Positions 21,593 to 35,000 of a stretch of 64,000 nt of DNA are shown piece by piece (positions within the stretch are counted from its first letter, which is position 1; each line of letters opens with the position of its first letter). The stretch is from Ophiodon elongatus (Eukaryota; Chordata; Actinopteri; Perciformes; Hexagrammidae), in NCBI GenBank assembly GCA_016806645.1, contig JACSYO010001905.1, forward strand, positions 813,501-877,500, given 5' to 3'. A program made the position numbers and the translations under genes. The notes beneath the pieces are model-generated. The model saw nothing but the letters and a program-made list of their open reading frames with translations, did not search any database and was not told the origin of the DNA.

Positions 21593-22431
21593 CTCTCCAC
21601 CACATTTTTCCAGACTGTCCAGTTTGCAGCCAATGATGGAGCTGGCCTTCTTAATACCAAAGAAGGGTTATGGAAATTAAACTGTCTTAATGGTATCTAT
21701 TGTAAAGCACAATTTCTGTTTGTATGAGAAATAATAAGGTTTACAGGTAACATACTTTTAATATACTGTGTTTTATTTACTATTTAATTTATATAGTAAC
21801 TTCCCTGGACTGTAGCCGGGATTCTCAAACAAGCGAGGTCATGAATCTATAGGGAAGAAGGTCATATGTGAAAAATGTATTTGAGTTCTGAGTTAAATCA
21901 GAATTTAAACTGAACTGAATGTAACCTCCAAATTCTTGCAATGCTCATAGATCTGAAGCAAATGTATTGTTTGTGTGGTTTTCTGTGGGAGGCCTATCAA
22001 TTCACAGTGAGGTGGTATCGCGACTCTGTTGCCACTTTGGAAACAGCATACGGGCTACACTATCTTTTTCAAGCTTTCAACTACACTTCAAGACTGTGAG
22101 ATAAGGATGAAAGATCCACAAAAAGATAGTTCGTGGACCTTGAGTTTTCTAATTTCCATTGTCAGGAATTAACCTAAAGCAAAAAGCTAAAGCATACTGT
22201 TCGGTTTCTTACTTATCCTGATTTCGATTGACAGCACAATTAACGTCAATTAGTTTCTGCAAAAATACTCATCTTTGCACAACATGCATTATACAGATAG
22301 ATATTGATGTTAAAGCATAAGATGGGCCTGTTCTCAGAGTTGGTCCCTCTGCATTTCATTTGTGGCATTTTAAATGAACAGCCTTATCGGCCAGTATTCT
22401 ACTCTGCCTACCAAAAATAATCTAAATAATC

Positions 22432-22464
<33 letters not shown>

Positions 22465-23323
22465 GAACACAAAAGTAACCCCTGGCTTAACACAGGCTGG
22501 GTTCAAATCTAAAGGACTTCTGTTTAATTTCGCTTTTTTTTACCATGAAAATAAACATAAGAAATGGGACTTTTATTTTGAAAGAGAAAAGCTGAGCCTA
22601 AAATGAGCTTATATTTAGCTTTACTACCTGCTAACAAACGCTAACCACTGAAGATGCTACTGTAACTTCACTTCAGACATTTGACTGGCCTTACCTATGA
22701 CCACTGTTACAATAGCACCAACAACACATAGTTATAGATGTATTATGCATATACCTTTAGTGCAATTACTTTATTGTAAAAACTAACTCCGTGTCCTTCC
22801 TTCCTGATTATCCCCGTTAGCTGCGGCCGAGAAAACAAACCGCGTCGCTGTTCCGTGTGTTAGCTTCCGATAGCGGTCGTGTGTTTACATGAGGGCGTCT
22901 CATGGAAAAGTACCGAGGACGGAGAAAAACAAAGGCACTAAAGGGGAATTATTTCCACATGAGTATCTACCTCTCGGCTCATTTTGACCCTCTGACAGAA
23001 ATGTGTTGATTTGTTAGTGTAGCCTGTGTGTCTTAAGGAAAATGTTCAGGTATTTGTACTACACTTGACTTCACTTATACAGTATTTTTCTAAGGAAAAT
23101 ATTGTACTTATTACTTTACTACATTTATTTGACAGCTATAGTAAATAATTACGTTGCAGATTATTTTTGAGGGTTTTTACATTCAAAACATCGGATTAGT
23201 TCATGAAATAGTGTGGATTATTAAACTACCCATTAGTATACAAAGCAATCCTATCTGGCTTCTCCTTGATCAGTTGACACATTAGAGTACTGCTTACATT
23301 ATTGCATCAATAAGTCTAATACA

Positions 23324-23369
<46 letters not shown>

Positions 23370-24103
23370 ATTCTGTTACCAAAGCTTCTGTACATTACTG
23401 AAATAACATTGTGAGTGGTTTACTTGTAATGGAGTATTCATGGTGTTCTTCTACTTTGACTTAATTGTTTGATTATAAGATTTATTTTTCAGGCTATTTT
23501 ATTCCATAAACTGCACTTAAATGACTGGAAGATAATGAGATGTAACATCTTTAAACTACTGCGCATAAGTTTAAAACATTAAAAAGGATGATAATAGGAG
23601 AAAAGTCAGTATGCAATGAACAAATTCGGTGTTGTACACATAAACTGTACATAAGATGCACAGAAAAAACATCTCGTCTGCCATTCCTATTTCGTCCACA
23701 CGGTGTCGACAAAGTACCAGCAAATCAAATCATAGCACGTCATTCAATTCAGACAATATCATACTGTACTGTAAATAGTGTAATACATAAGTTGACATCT
23801 ATCTTTATAACTATTTATTAATCTGCTTAGGAAATATTTAAAAAGCGTAATAGTGCTTTTATGTCCCCAAAATACATTTCCAATATAGCTCAATAAAACT
23901 GCACATTGGACATCAATTCTATACATTTCTTACTATGATATGTAACATGATGTATAATACTTTTTGTTTGCATTAAAGTTTCTTGTTGTTGAAAGGTATA
24001 CACAAAACATCTAGCCTTGTCTTTCTTTCAGCTTTTATATTCGTTGTACTAGTTGCTGCTACTTGCAGGGCTTTTCTTGTAGAGGGGGGTTCATTGAGTT
24101 CAT
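21593..24103. other. Divergent oaz/ermp1 spacer without genes
   Basis: AT-rich spacer with an (AAT)n tract near 22427-22463 and a (TA)n tract near 23331-23361. A short GC-richer patch near 22815-22990 may be regulatory, but shows no exon with supporting splice sites. The open frame at 23588-23821 has no protein signature. Confidence 0.55.
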
Positions 24104-24229
24104 TTTAAAGGAGCAGTTTGATATTTTACCCTCACTTTTTTTGGTTTATTGCGAAGAATAAAATGAGAATCATTAAGTTAGCACCAGAAAGCAAATGTTT
24201 CCCTGAATGATGAACTAGTCCTTTAAGGT
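24104..24229. mobile_element. Short MITE-like element (copy 2)
   Basis: Left end TTTTAAAGGAGCAGTTTGAT and the reverse complement of the right end (CCTTAAAGGACTAGTTCATC) are similar inverted termini, and an internal GCTTTCT-type block is shared with the element at 33827. At about 126 bases it is an internally deleted member of the same family. It lies just upstream of the ermp1 promoter. Confidence 0.5.
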
Positions 24230-24329
24230 GTCAACAAAACTAATTGCTACCGTAATATCTAGTTAATTTAAACTCATGCTAATGTCAGTGTCAAAAATAT
24301 CTCTCCTCCTCTGCCTCTTATTTTTCAAG

Positions 24330-24470
24330 CGCCTTCTCCCCCCGCCCGCCCTCTCATTGAAGTTTGTCCCTCAGTGCGATCCGTTGGTCGTTCAGCGAAG
24401 CGAGAGGAGAAAAAAAAGAAAAGCGACGCCTGAGAGCGACGCTTGCAGCTGATGTACCGCTGGCTCAAAC
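24330..24470 (+). promoter_or_regulatory. ermp1: ermp1 promoter and 5' UTR region
   Basis: A C-rich patch (CCCCCCGCCCGCC type, near 24338) and CpG-bearing sequence immediately precede the ermp1 ATG at 24471. This fits a GC-box, TATA-less promoter. The start site is not defined. Confidence 0.45.
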
Positions 24471-27400
24471 ATGGAGAGCGACACCACAGTCAGAAGAATA
24501 AAACCCTTCGGGGGACAGAATTATTCGGCGCAAGATAACGACGGTTCCCGAGACCGGTGCGCCGATAACGGCTGCAGCGGTGACCCGAAGAGGAAGCCCG
24601 AAGTCAGCCTCTATCTGCTGCGGGAAGGGCTTGCAGCTTCCCTGGTCTCTGTGTTTATTTTGGTGCTGTGGGGACTCGTTCATGTATCGTTGCAGCAGCT
24701 CGTCATCGGGAAGCCAACCGGCGAGTTCAACGCAGTGAGAGCCAGGTGAGTTTGGTGCCCTGTTAACTGTAATGCTCTTGTGTCTTCATATGTTGGCTAA
24801 CGGAGAGCCTCAGCTAACCTTTCCTCTAGTTTAGCAACAGACCCGCCTAGAAACCACTACCGGTTGTCCCCGCCCCTCCACCTCCACCTGTTCCTCCAAT
24901 GTAACAGACAGGTGTTTGAACGGTGTGCAACGGGGAGAAGAGTTTCTCCTGCATACAGCGTGTATGGACCCCGAGATATTATAATCCAAAACTATTATGC
25001 TGTACTCTCGAAATCCAAACCTGTAAAACGCACCAAAAGTTGACCTTTTGGCAAGTAAGGCAACACATGGCGATGTATATGTAGCAACATCTCGTCCTCA
25101 AAGGCAGTTCAAAGAGCCTTACATATTTAGACATTACAAAGGATGCATTATATAAACAAATCAAAGGAAAGGGAAGGAAGTGGAGAATCAATGATTTGAG
25201 TCATTTGACTTCACACCATTTCTGTTTTTATTTATGTCATCTGACTGTCTTTGGGTTGACTGTCCTTCAGTGGGAGAAAACAAAAAACAAGCAATTTGAA
25301 GATCAGTTCGGGCTCTTGGGGCCTTCGATGTGCATTTTCATGAACTACATGATTAATCAATTATTTAAAGCAATGTTCTCGAAGATTAACATTGGGGAAT
25401 GAGGTAACTCAATGAAATCCCTTGCATTTGCAGTATTAAGAACGCTGTGTGGATCTCTCTGAATTGAGGTACAAAAACACACCTGCAGTTGAAAGAAAAC
25501 CAAACGGAGATCTTCGCGGTTGTAAAAAATCAGTTTGGTCAGTCATGGAAATGATCACCAGTCTAGTTGCTACCGTACTCTGATTTTCGACATCAGCCAT
25601 TAAAGGTGCATCTGTTGATATGAGCTACAATACAACATTTAATGTGACAATTTAGAAAATCAAGTTGATGTACAACTTCACAAATGGGGAGGAAAAAGGG
25701 ACCCTGGTAACCTTTGTTTAGCAGCCTGCATGACGATAAACAACCATTCAACCTCCTGTTCACTCCAAGAAGCTGTAACGTTTTAGATTAAAAAGCTTAA
25801 CAGTGCAACATATTTTATCAGATTTTCAGATTATGGAACTGAATCTGAGGTCTGCACGGCTGCTGTCGAGCTCTTCAAAGTGCTGGACGAAGGGATTTGC
25901 CATCAATTGGCTGGTTGCTGCATAAATGAGTCCGGCATGAACTGATTTAGAGCTCCGAGCTTCTCTGCTCACAATCATGACTCTGAGTCCATGTCCTGCC
26001 AATACATATCTGAATTATGAGCCTCAGCATAAAACAATGCCTTTTTATGCTGCTTATGAAAGCAGCAGTTGAGACATCTTCAATATCATTTGGTAGCACT
26101 TTGTCTCTACAAGAAAACAATATGTCAGGGAAGACTTTGAGACTTTCCAGAGCAAAAGCAAAGAGAAAATTTGTAACAGTTGGACTGTAACACATGGCTT
26201 CATCCACCACCATGTTTAGATGACAGGCGTTATTATTTCGTCACCTTGAGCATCAGCGAGCACAGCAACAATTCTGCTGGGCTGCGGGGGGCGGAGCTAA
26301 CATTAGCCCTAATTGAACATCTGCAGCAAACAACAACAACAACACCACCACCAGCCGCTGCTCCTGCAAAGAGAAGATGAAAAGCGTCTGTTTTTCTTGC
26401 CATGTGGGTTGCTTGGCTTCATTTCCTCTGCTCGTCTCCTGAGGGAGTCAAAGTAATACAGAAACATGGCATACTGTAACCTGACTGGGTCAGGACGGGG
26501 CTAGCATGACAAAGACGGGTTACACCCTGTTTGTTTTAAAAAATGAATGAAAAATCCAATCATTTTTCTTCTAGTCTCGTCTTTTCTGCGGCCACCTTAA
26601 TCTTTTGATCTATAAAATATCAAAAAATGCCAAAAAATACCTTTTACAATTTTCCGTAACAGGAGCTGACATATTAAGATTTTTTTTCTGACCATGTACA
26701 GTGAAGTATTTGGGTATTTGGAGCTACCAATAAAATGGTCACATCAAACCTCATTTAAATCACCAGTATTTGGGGAAAAAGTACCCACACAAATACTTTT
26801 ACAGTCATCAAATCCAGCACTCCTTTGATTGTCTTACATAAATGACAATGAGAGGTGTATAATTGTTCGCCTGACCCCATGAAATGCTAAAAAAGGAAAA
26901 TTATCTGCTTGTGAACCAAAAATAGGACAGTGTTTAAATGGGCTAACATTAAGACAATTACATAAACACCAGAGTCCATGGAGATATCTGAACTATGCAC
27001 ACACACGGATGCGCACACTGTGTTGGTTTGCAACCACGTCAGCAAGCACACGGATGTATTCAGGAAACATATTCAACTTAGTTTAAGTTTTGAAACCTCA
27101 AGGTGGTTTTAACAAGAAAACCATGGACTGTGACCTCATACGTACATACACGGTCTTTAACAGAACCATTTAACTGCAGGTCATGAATGGGAGATGCTAT
27201 GATGTTGTGATGAAACATGTAGGCTTGGTTTTCTGTCTGTTCACAGTTCAACAGCATCACAATATTCTCCTTTTCGCTCTTCCCTCGCAATGCAGACGGC
27301 ACTTGGAGCAGATCACCAGCGTCGGCCCCCGTCCGGTGGGCAGCCCGGAGAATGAAGTCCTGACGGTGGGCTATTTGTTGGAGCAGATTGAGAACATCCG

Positions 27401-30400
27401 GGTTGAGACCGCAGCGGGCCACCATCAGCTCACGGTAGACGTGCAGCGTCCCACCGGCACTTTCTCCATTGACTTTCTCGGAGGCTTCACCAGCTTCTAC
27501 GACCGTGTCACCAACATTGCCGTCAGGCTCGAGCCGAAAGGCGGGGCGCAGCATCTCATGCTGGCCAACTGCCACTTTGACACAGTGGCCAACAGTCCAG
27601 GTACGACAACGTTCCTCCTCCTCCTCTGCCGACTGCATGTGAGCGCTTACTGAAGGCACTGAAAGGGATTGAGGTTTTGGTGAACAGATTTACATGCAGT
27701 TACATGCAGAAAACAAACTGGAATTACCAGAAAGGAAAGGACTTTCAAATGTCAAGCTTTGAATAAATGAAAGAGAATAAACATTGGAGCAATAACACCT
27801 GTATATTTGATCACAACTATCTTCTTCAACTTCTCAAATCTACCGTTGGGACCCTTCAAGTCCCATCTTGTGTATAGAAAATGTTGGATTGTATTGCTGT
27901 GTCCTTCTCTCTGACTGTTTTTTTGGGGAGTTGGTTTCATTTATGGCCCTAGGGATGGCATTGTCAATCTGTTGGTCCACCACTTTGGTCCAGACTGAAA
28001 TATCTCAACAACTGTTGAAAGGATCATCATTACATTTCCTACAGACATTCATGTTCCCTCGAGAATGAAGCACACTGACTTTGGTGACCACCCTACTTTT
28101 CTTGTAGCGCCACCACGAGGTTCTCACTTGTGGTTCACACTAAAATATCTTGATAACTGCAATTTGGATCAGGCATTCATGGCCCCTTTAGAAGGAATTG
28201 CAAACTTTGATCCCTTCATTTTTAATCTAGCGCCATCATCGGGTTAGATTTGTCCAATACTTTGGTTTACGACCAAATACCTGTATGCTGATGTGAGCAT
28301 ATAGCTTGATGTGTAGCCTCTCAGAGTTGCTAGCATGGCTGCAGCTCTTTTCCTCACAGTGTGCACAAGCCATGGGTTTGCAGCATGCAAGCCCTCAGGT
28401 TCTTTATGATCATAATACTCTCATTTGTGTCAAATGTGAACTGTAGTCATGTGGACCACACTGTGTGAAATGTAGCCAATCCGGAAAATGTAGATTTCTT
28501 AATTGCTCTAAGCAGCAATCAGGGGATCACGGCTAGATTGCACCATAATAGAAGAGTTTGTTGATGATAGAGTGCATATTAAGTAGTCATAATGTCTTTG
28601 TCTCGTGTTAATTCTGGAGTTTTCACTGTTTCACTCCACACCCTTGAGCCTGTTGGGGAGACATATTTCCCCACTTAACACAAATACAAATGTGCACACA
28701 CACAGCTGCAATGCCTTTTGATTCCTTGGAATCCTAAATTCTTGTTTATTCTTAAAATAATAATGCGAAGAAAATAATTACTAGGTAGCATATTATCTTG
28801 CACATATTTGTATCCACATGTTTAATGTAGGTACAGGGCAAACACGTTCAGCAAGTCAAAGTACTTACAATTAACTCACTCTTTATTAGTTTAAAGAGCA
28901 ACAGTAAAGTATTCAGGCTTTGTTTGTACTCGCCCTCTTCTGAATTCTCGCAGAGCTTTTTGGGGACAAGGATTAATATGTAGCTGGCATATATGGCAAC
29001 GCCGGGGGCATAAATGGTACCCTGACAGACAGTGAACAGGCTCCCACCCCCACCTCCTAAACACATTCAATCCAGAAAGCCGGAGCACATGACTCTCTGA
29101 TTCTCTTTGAGAATTCTTTCCGCCCTTTCTTCACATTTATTCCCACTAAATTGTGTTGACCTGTCTAATCTTTCTGCATCACATGCCTGGTTCACATGTT
29201 CTTTTCTTTTCTTCTCTTTATTACCCCCTTTTTTCTCTTTGTGCTCTCACCCTGATACAAGCAGTCAGGGAGCTGGGTGGTTACCATAGTCGCATTCTTC
29301 TCATGTTTGCACTCAGAGCCGACTCCCTTTTTTATTCTCATGTGTTTGAGTTTTTGTTATTCTGATCACCTGCATGCGTTTCAGTCTCAATCTCAGGACA
29401 GTTGTGTGAACAATTGCACGTCTCTGTGTAAATGCCAGACCGAGCCAAGCTTCTGTTGCCTGATACAAAGGAAAGGAAAGTAGAAGCAGGTTTTTAGCAT
29501 TGACCCACACACACTGGTTTCCTTGTCTTAGGTGCCAGTGATGACGCAGTGAGCTGTGCAGTTATGCTGGAAGTCCTCCATTCTCTGGCCAACCAATCTA
29601 CTCCTCTTCGTCATGGAGTTATCTTCCTCTTTAACGGGGCAGAGGAAAATATCCTTCAGGTAAACTGAAGTGACGGGGACATGTTTTACACTTTGGGTGT
29701 CACACTAGCTCGTCTCCACCACTTTGGATTGTCATTTTATTTGAAACGTTTCATCTACTTTTCTTTTTCTTATTTCCACTGTTACATTCTTACGTTCTCA
29801 CTAACTCTTTGTCTTTTGTTTTTAATCCTTGTCTCCCTTAGGCCAGTCACGGTTTCATTACTCAGCATCCGTGGGCCAAGCAGGTGCGAGCCTTTATTAA
29901 CTTGGAGGCTGCAGGTGTTGGGGGCAAGGAGGTTGTTTTTCAGACAGGTACCGTACCAAACAAACTGTTTCGGTTTGGTTTCTCCTCTGGTTTCCTCCGC
30001 ATGTTTGTTTTGCATGTGCAATGCAAATGTTTTTTTTTAGCTGCACTAATTAAACCATTAGTTGTCAACTATTAAATTAATTGGCAACTATTTTGATAAT
30101 GGAAATCAAAATTCTCTGTTTCTGGCCTCTTAAATGGGAACATTTTCTGGTTTCTTTACTCCTCTTTCACATTGAACTGAATATCTTTTAGATCAAACAA
30201 CTTTCTTTTGCATTATGTACCTACAGTGTATGTCCTTGCTCCAACCATCTACCCTCTGGCAGGCTGCCACTATCCCTTATCTTTATTGACTGCCAGCTGC
30301 CCGATTATGGTTCCTGAGGAGCCTGTAACATTGTATTTATATAAAAGACATTATGTGATGCAAGTACTTGGCACAACTGATATGTGTTATACATCAAACA

Positions 30401-31996
30401 AGCTTAAAAGCCTACTTTACCAAAACCACAAACAGCTCGAAGTTAAGACAGCAAGAAACAGGGTTTAAGAACCCCCATAATGCATCGTCTTCTACAGAAT
30501 GATTCTTCTTTGTGCCAAAACCTAGGAAAGTGAGATGCAAAATATCCTAGTAGCCTTTTCCTCCCTTTCCCCAAAAGGTCCAGAGAACCCGTGGCTGGTC
30601 CAGGCCTACGTTCATGCAGCCAAACACCCCTTTGCCTCCGTTGTCGGCCAGGAAGTCTTTCAGAGTGGCATCATCCCCTCTGACACTGACTTCCGCATCT
30701 ACAGAGACTTTGGTAACATCCCAGGTAATGCAGAACAATCTTCAGATAACAGTATAGAAGTTAGTAATAGAAGTATGGAGTCAAAGATAAGTGGCTGATA
30801 GATTTACAAAGCAAAAGTCTTTTTTCTTTTTATCTTATTTTGTGTATACATGCATTTAATTTTTTACAGGCATCGATCTGGCTTTCATTGAAAATGGTTT
30901 CATCTATCACACCAAGTACGACACTTCTGACAGGATCCTGACAGACTCGATACAGAGAGCTGGTAAGCAGCACACACACACACACATGCATCTACGTATA
31001 CGTGCGTGGACAAAAACTTAAATAGGTGTCATCCTATGCTTTTATTATTGCATTCATTGCAAATAGCTGGTGTTAGCTGGTGGGTGTCTGAATGTCAAGG
31101 AGAGGGCGGTCACTGCAGCAGTAGACTGGTTTGGCAAAAACGGCTGCCAATGCTTTTTTTTTGGTTATAGACACAAACGCGTTGTCCTTTTCGTGCATTA
31201 TCCCCGAGTTTCAGACTGGTCAACACTCTGCTGATCTCATTATTTCCCTGCAAACTAAGAAATGCATACATACATACATTGCAGCCTCAGCCTTTTACTG
31301 TACTTGCCCTTCTTAACTCTGTGCATCTCTGTTGCTGTTGTTTTTGCTTTACTTAGCACAGAATCCAGTCAGTCAGCACTAAAAACCCGAGACGGTTGGC
31401 ATCTTTCCTCCCTACCTCAGCAGCTGCTGGACATCGCTCCTCTTATTCTGTGTAAAGTAACTAACTGACAGTCAAAGGCATGAATTATTAGGGAGAGAAA
31501 GTGAGATTTTAGAGGTTGGTAGAAGGTATTTTTAGTCTGTCAAGAAGGAGGCAGAACAGTTTTGTTAGGTGGAGAGTAGATGCAGCACAGGGGTAGTAGC
31601 TCTGCTGTGTTTTTTTTAGCCAAACCCCATCATTCAAATCTCTTTTTTTCACAGCTCTCCTTTTCAACAAAGTGGGGGAAATCTGCAAGGCTAGCATTGC
31701 TCTAATGTAGCATCACTTTTGTTAAAATCTATTTGTGAAGATGATATTATATGTAGATATATAAACAAGAGCATGGCAATATATGTTACATTTTACTGTG
31801 GAATAAAATGATTACATATGATTTTTAAATAGTTTTGTCATCGTGAAATTCAGAGAGGAAAGTTATGGGTAAATGGTAAAGCAGAATTGTTTGGCGAAGC
31901 AGTGAACCCAACATGAACAAGTAGATGTTGTACACTCAGTTGTTTACACTTTTAGGCCACAGTGAGCCTACCAGGCGAAAGAACAATGGAGCCTTG

Positions 31997-32031
<35 letters not shown>

Positions 32032-35000
32032 CATGCAGGCAGCAGTACATAGAGCAGCTCAGATAAAAGAAACTTGGCCTTGGGCGGCAGTAATCCACAC
32101 GGCGACCGTTTCCCGATCCTTCAAGTAGCCAGATTGTTCATTTACATTCAACATCATGATTGTAGCCATGGAGTCCACTATATGTCCCATATCCTACACT
32201 ATAACTGTTGTATAACAATGACTGGCCATTTAAGCCATAAATCAGACTTGCCCTCACACACACCACTATACTCTTTGGCACCGTAGTGCTCGGGGCATAG
32301 CTCTTATTTTCTCTCACAGATCATTCTCTCACAAACACCAAACACCCTGTAGTACTGATCTAAGACAGACAATTGTGTGTGTGAGTGAGATTGTGCATCT
32401 TATCTTCCATATCCTGTCATGAAAAATAATAATAGTATAGTTGTGTTAAGAGAATTGTAATGTTTGTGTGGGAGAATATGACATACAAGTATTATTGTAC
32501 ATGTAAGAGAGTGTAGAAGTGTCTATTGGAGTAGATTAATTGTCTTCCATAGACCTTTCTGTTTATACTATAATTACCAAGTTAATTTAACTGGTAATGT
32601 AACTGATGATTAGGCTCAATACACAGTAAAACTACTTAATTTACTAGTATCTTGTTTAGTATTCATGCAGGGTTCACAAGCACATGGTCTTATTGCTGCA
32701 TAAAATACTGTCTGGGTGGCCGTGCAGGAATGACATTACCTCAGTGTAGCCTGACTCTGCTGGTCAGAAGGTTGTCTGAGTCATCAATAAACCGTCTCCT
32801 GCATGTGATGCGTCAGCTCTATAAAGGATGCGTCTCTTTTGACCTATGAAGTTATCACTTTCATGTTCAGTCATATTATCCTTTTCCTTCCTCTTATTGT
32901 ATGGCTATAAATACAAATGGTGGAAACCAGAAACCACAATAGAGTAAACTCAGTATTTACTCCTTAGTTTGTCCCTTTCCATGAATTCATATAGTCTTCC
33001 ATACAGTGCTGGTTTAAAATGAAGTTCATGTCCTGCTTACATTTTGCTGAAATCAACGCAGTGAAATGAAACCGCTTTATTGTGTAACATGTCAGCTTTG
33101 AACCACTTCACCTTGAAACTCACTTCCTGTTTTCAGGCGACAACATCCTGGCGGTCCTGAGGTACCTGGTGATGTCAGAGAAGCTGGCAGATTCCTCAGA
33201 GTATCGTCATGGCAACATGGTATTTTTCGACCTGCTGGGGGTAGTTGTGGTGGCCTACCCAGCCCGTGTCGGCACCATCCTCAACTACATGGTAGCCGCA
33301 GCCACCTTTCTCTATCTGGCCAAGAGAGCCTCACTACCAGGCAATGGGGGTAGGTCGCCATTTTCTATGTTGAATGCATATTATGCCATTTTCTGCACAC
33401 GATGTGTGTTTTCTGCTTTGTGGCTTATTCAAATGTTTTTCTTGCAAACTGTGAGATTAGAAGTGTCCAATACAAACTTGTGGGGCCGAATCCAAATTGA
33501 CATTTAATTGTTTTTCTCAAAGAGTTTGATGAGTGTGTTCGGTCTTCATTTACCATTCACCACCATCTCTCTTAGGTGGCCGATATGTTCGAGATCTGGC
33601 CTATGCCACAGGTGTAGCGGTCCTGAGTTGGTTCGTCACCCTGATGTCGGTGCTGATTGTCGCTCTGCTCGTCTCTCTGATGGGCCGCTCCATGTTTTGG
33701 TACAACCACTTCTACGCCTCAATCTGCCTCTATGGGGCTGCCGCCACGGGCAAGATAATCCTCATCCACACGCTGGCCAAGAACTTGTACTATGGAGTAA
33801 GTGGAGTTTTTATTGTAGGGCTTCCTTTTAAAGGTATAGTTTGACATTTTGGGAAAAAGCTTTATTTTCTTTCTTGCAACTAGTCCGTATCCCCCAAAAT
33901 CCACCTACCAGCACCCCAAACGGTGCTGCTTCCGCCAGTGTTTATGCTAAGCTAACCACCTCTTGGCTCCAGCCTCATTTTAGAAGGGACAGATATGAGA
34001 TGAGAATTAATGTTGTCAATCTTCTTAACTAATTCTTGGCAAGAAAGCAAATAAGCGTATATACCGAAAGGTCTAGACCAAAGGTGGGCGTTTACATATT
34101 TGCTCTGTTGAGGCTGAAAGAATGTCTACCAGCTTGACTTAGATTGATATCTAACGATTCTTCTTGTTGAAGGAAACATGTTTTTACATTTAAGAGTTTC
34201 TTCTGAACACAGTGTAAACTTTGTCTTCGGTTCAGTATGATCAACTCAACTCTTAACTCCTTTCCTCCCTTAAGTTTTTCTTTATTGTTTGAGGGCACTA
34301 TTTACTTGAGCACAATATCTCATCATGACTCGCTGAGCTCACATTTAATGGGGACTAAAGTGCAGAGCGGGGAAAGCCAGGCGGATCCTATTCCTTCATG
34401 GTGATTTCAGAACAGCAGCTCTTTGTGTTTGATTACACAGCTGTAGAAGTGTCAGACCAGCAGTCATCTTTTAGAACATGATCATTCACCAAATAGTGTC
34501 TAATGCTGAAAACCAATTGGTATGTCTTGCTGTGGTTGTCTAGCTATGAAATGTTAGCATATCTACCTGCTGATAGCAAAGCCTATCCTTGCAATTCCAG
34601 AGGCAATGCAGGAGCAGCTGGATGCAATTCAATTGACATATTGTATGTCTTACATGCAGTAAATATAAGCGTTTATTTGAGATTAAAACCAGGACAGAAA
34701 GTGTACTTTCATCTGAAGCTAACCACGTTATGAACTCCAGATTTCCATGGCCACTTTCCAGAAAGGACAGACTAACCTCTGTGCCAGACCACGTAAGACC
34801 TCAATCTCCAATGAAACAGAATCTTTATTCAAAGCACTATTTATCTTCGGCCTTATTTTAAATAGTATTTTCATAGACAAAAGAGTCTAGATACAAGCGG
34901 ACAGAAATCAGTAGTCCTTGAAGGAAATATAATGAATGATGACTGTATGAGAACTCTACAAATGTCTCCAGATTGCGTGATAATTTGGTATTTTGGTTCA

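Noticed and set aside
27078..27659. 193-codon - strand open frame
   Set aside because: Antisense shadow of conserved ermp1 exon 2.
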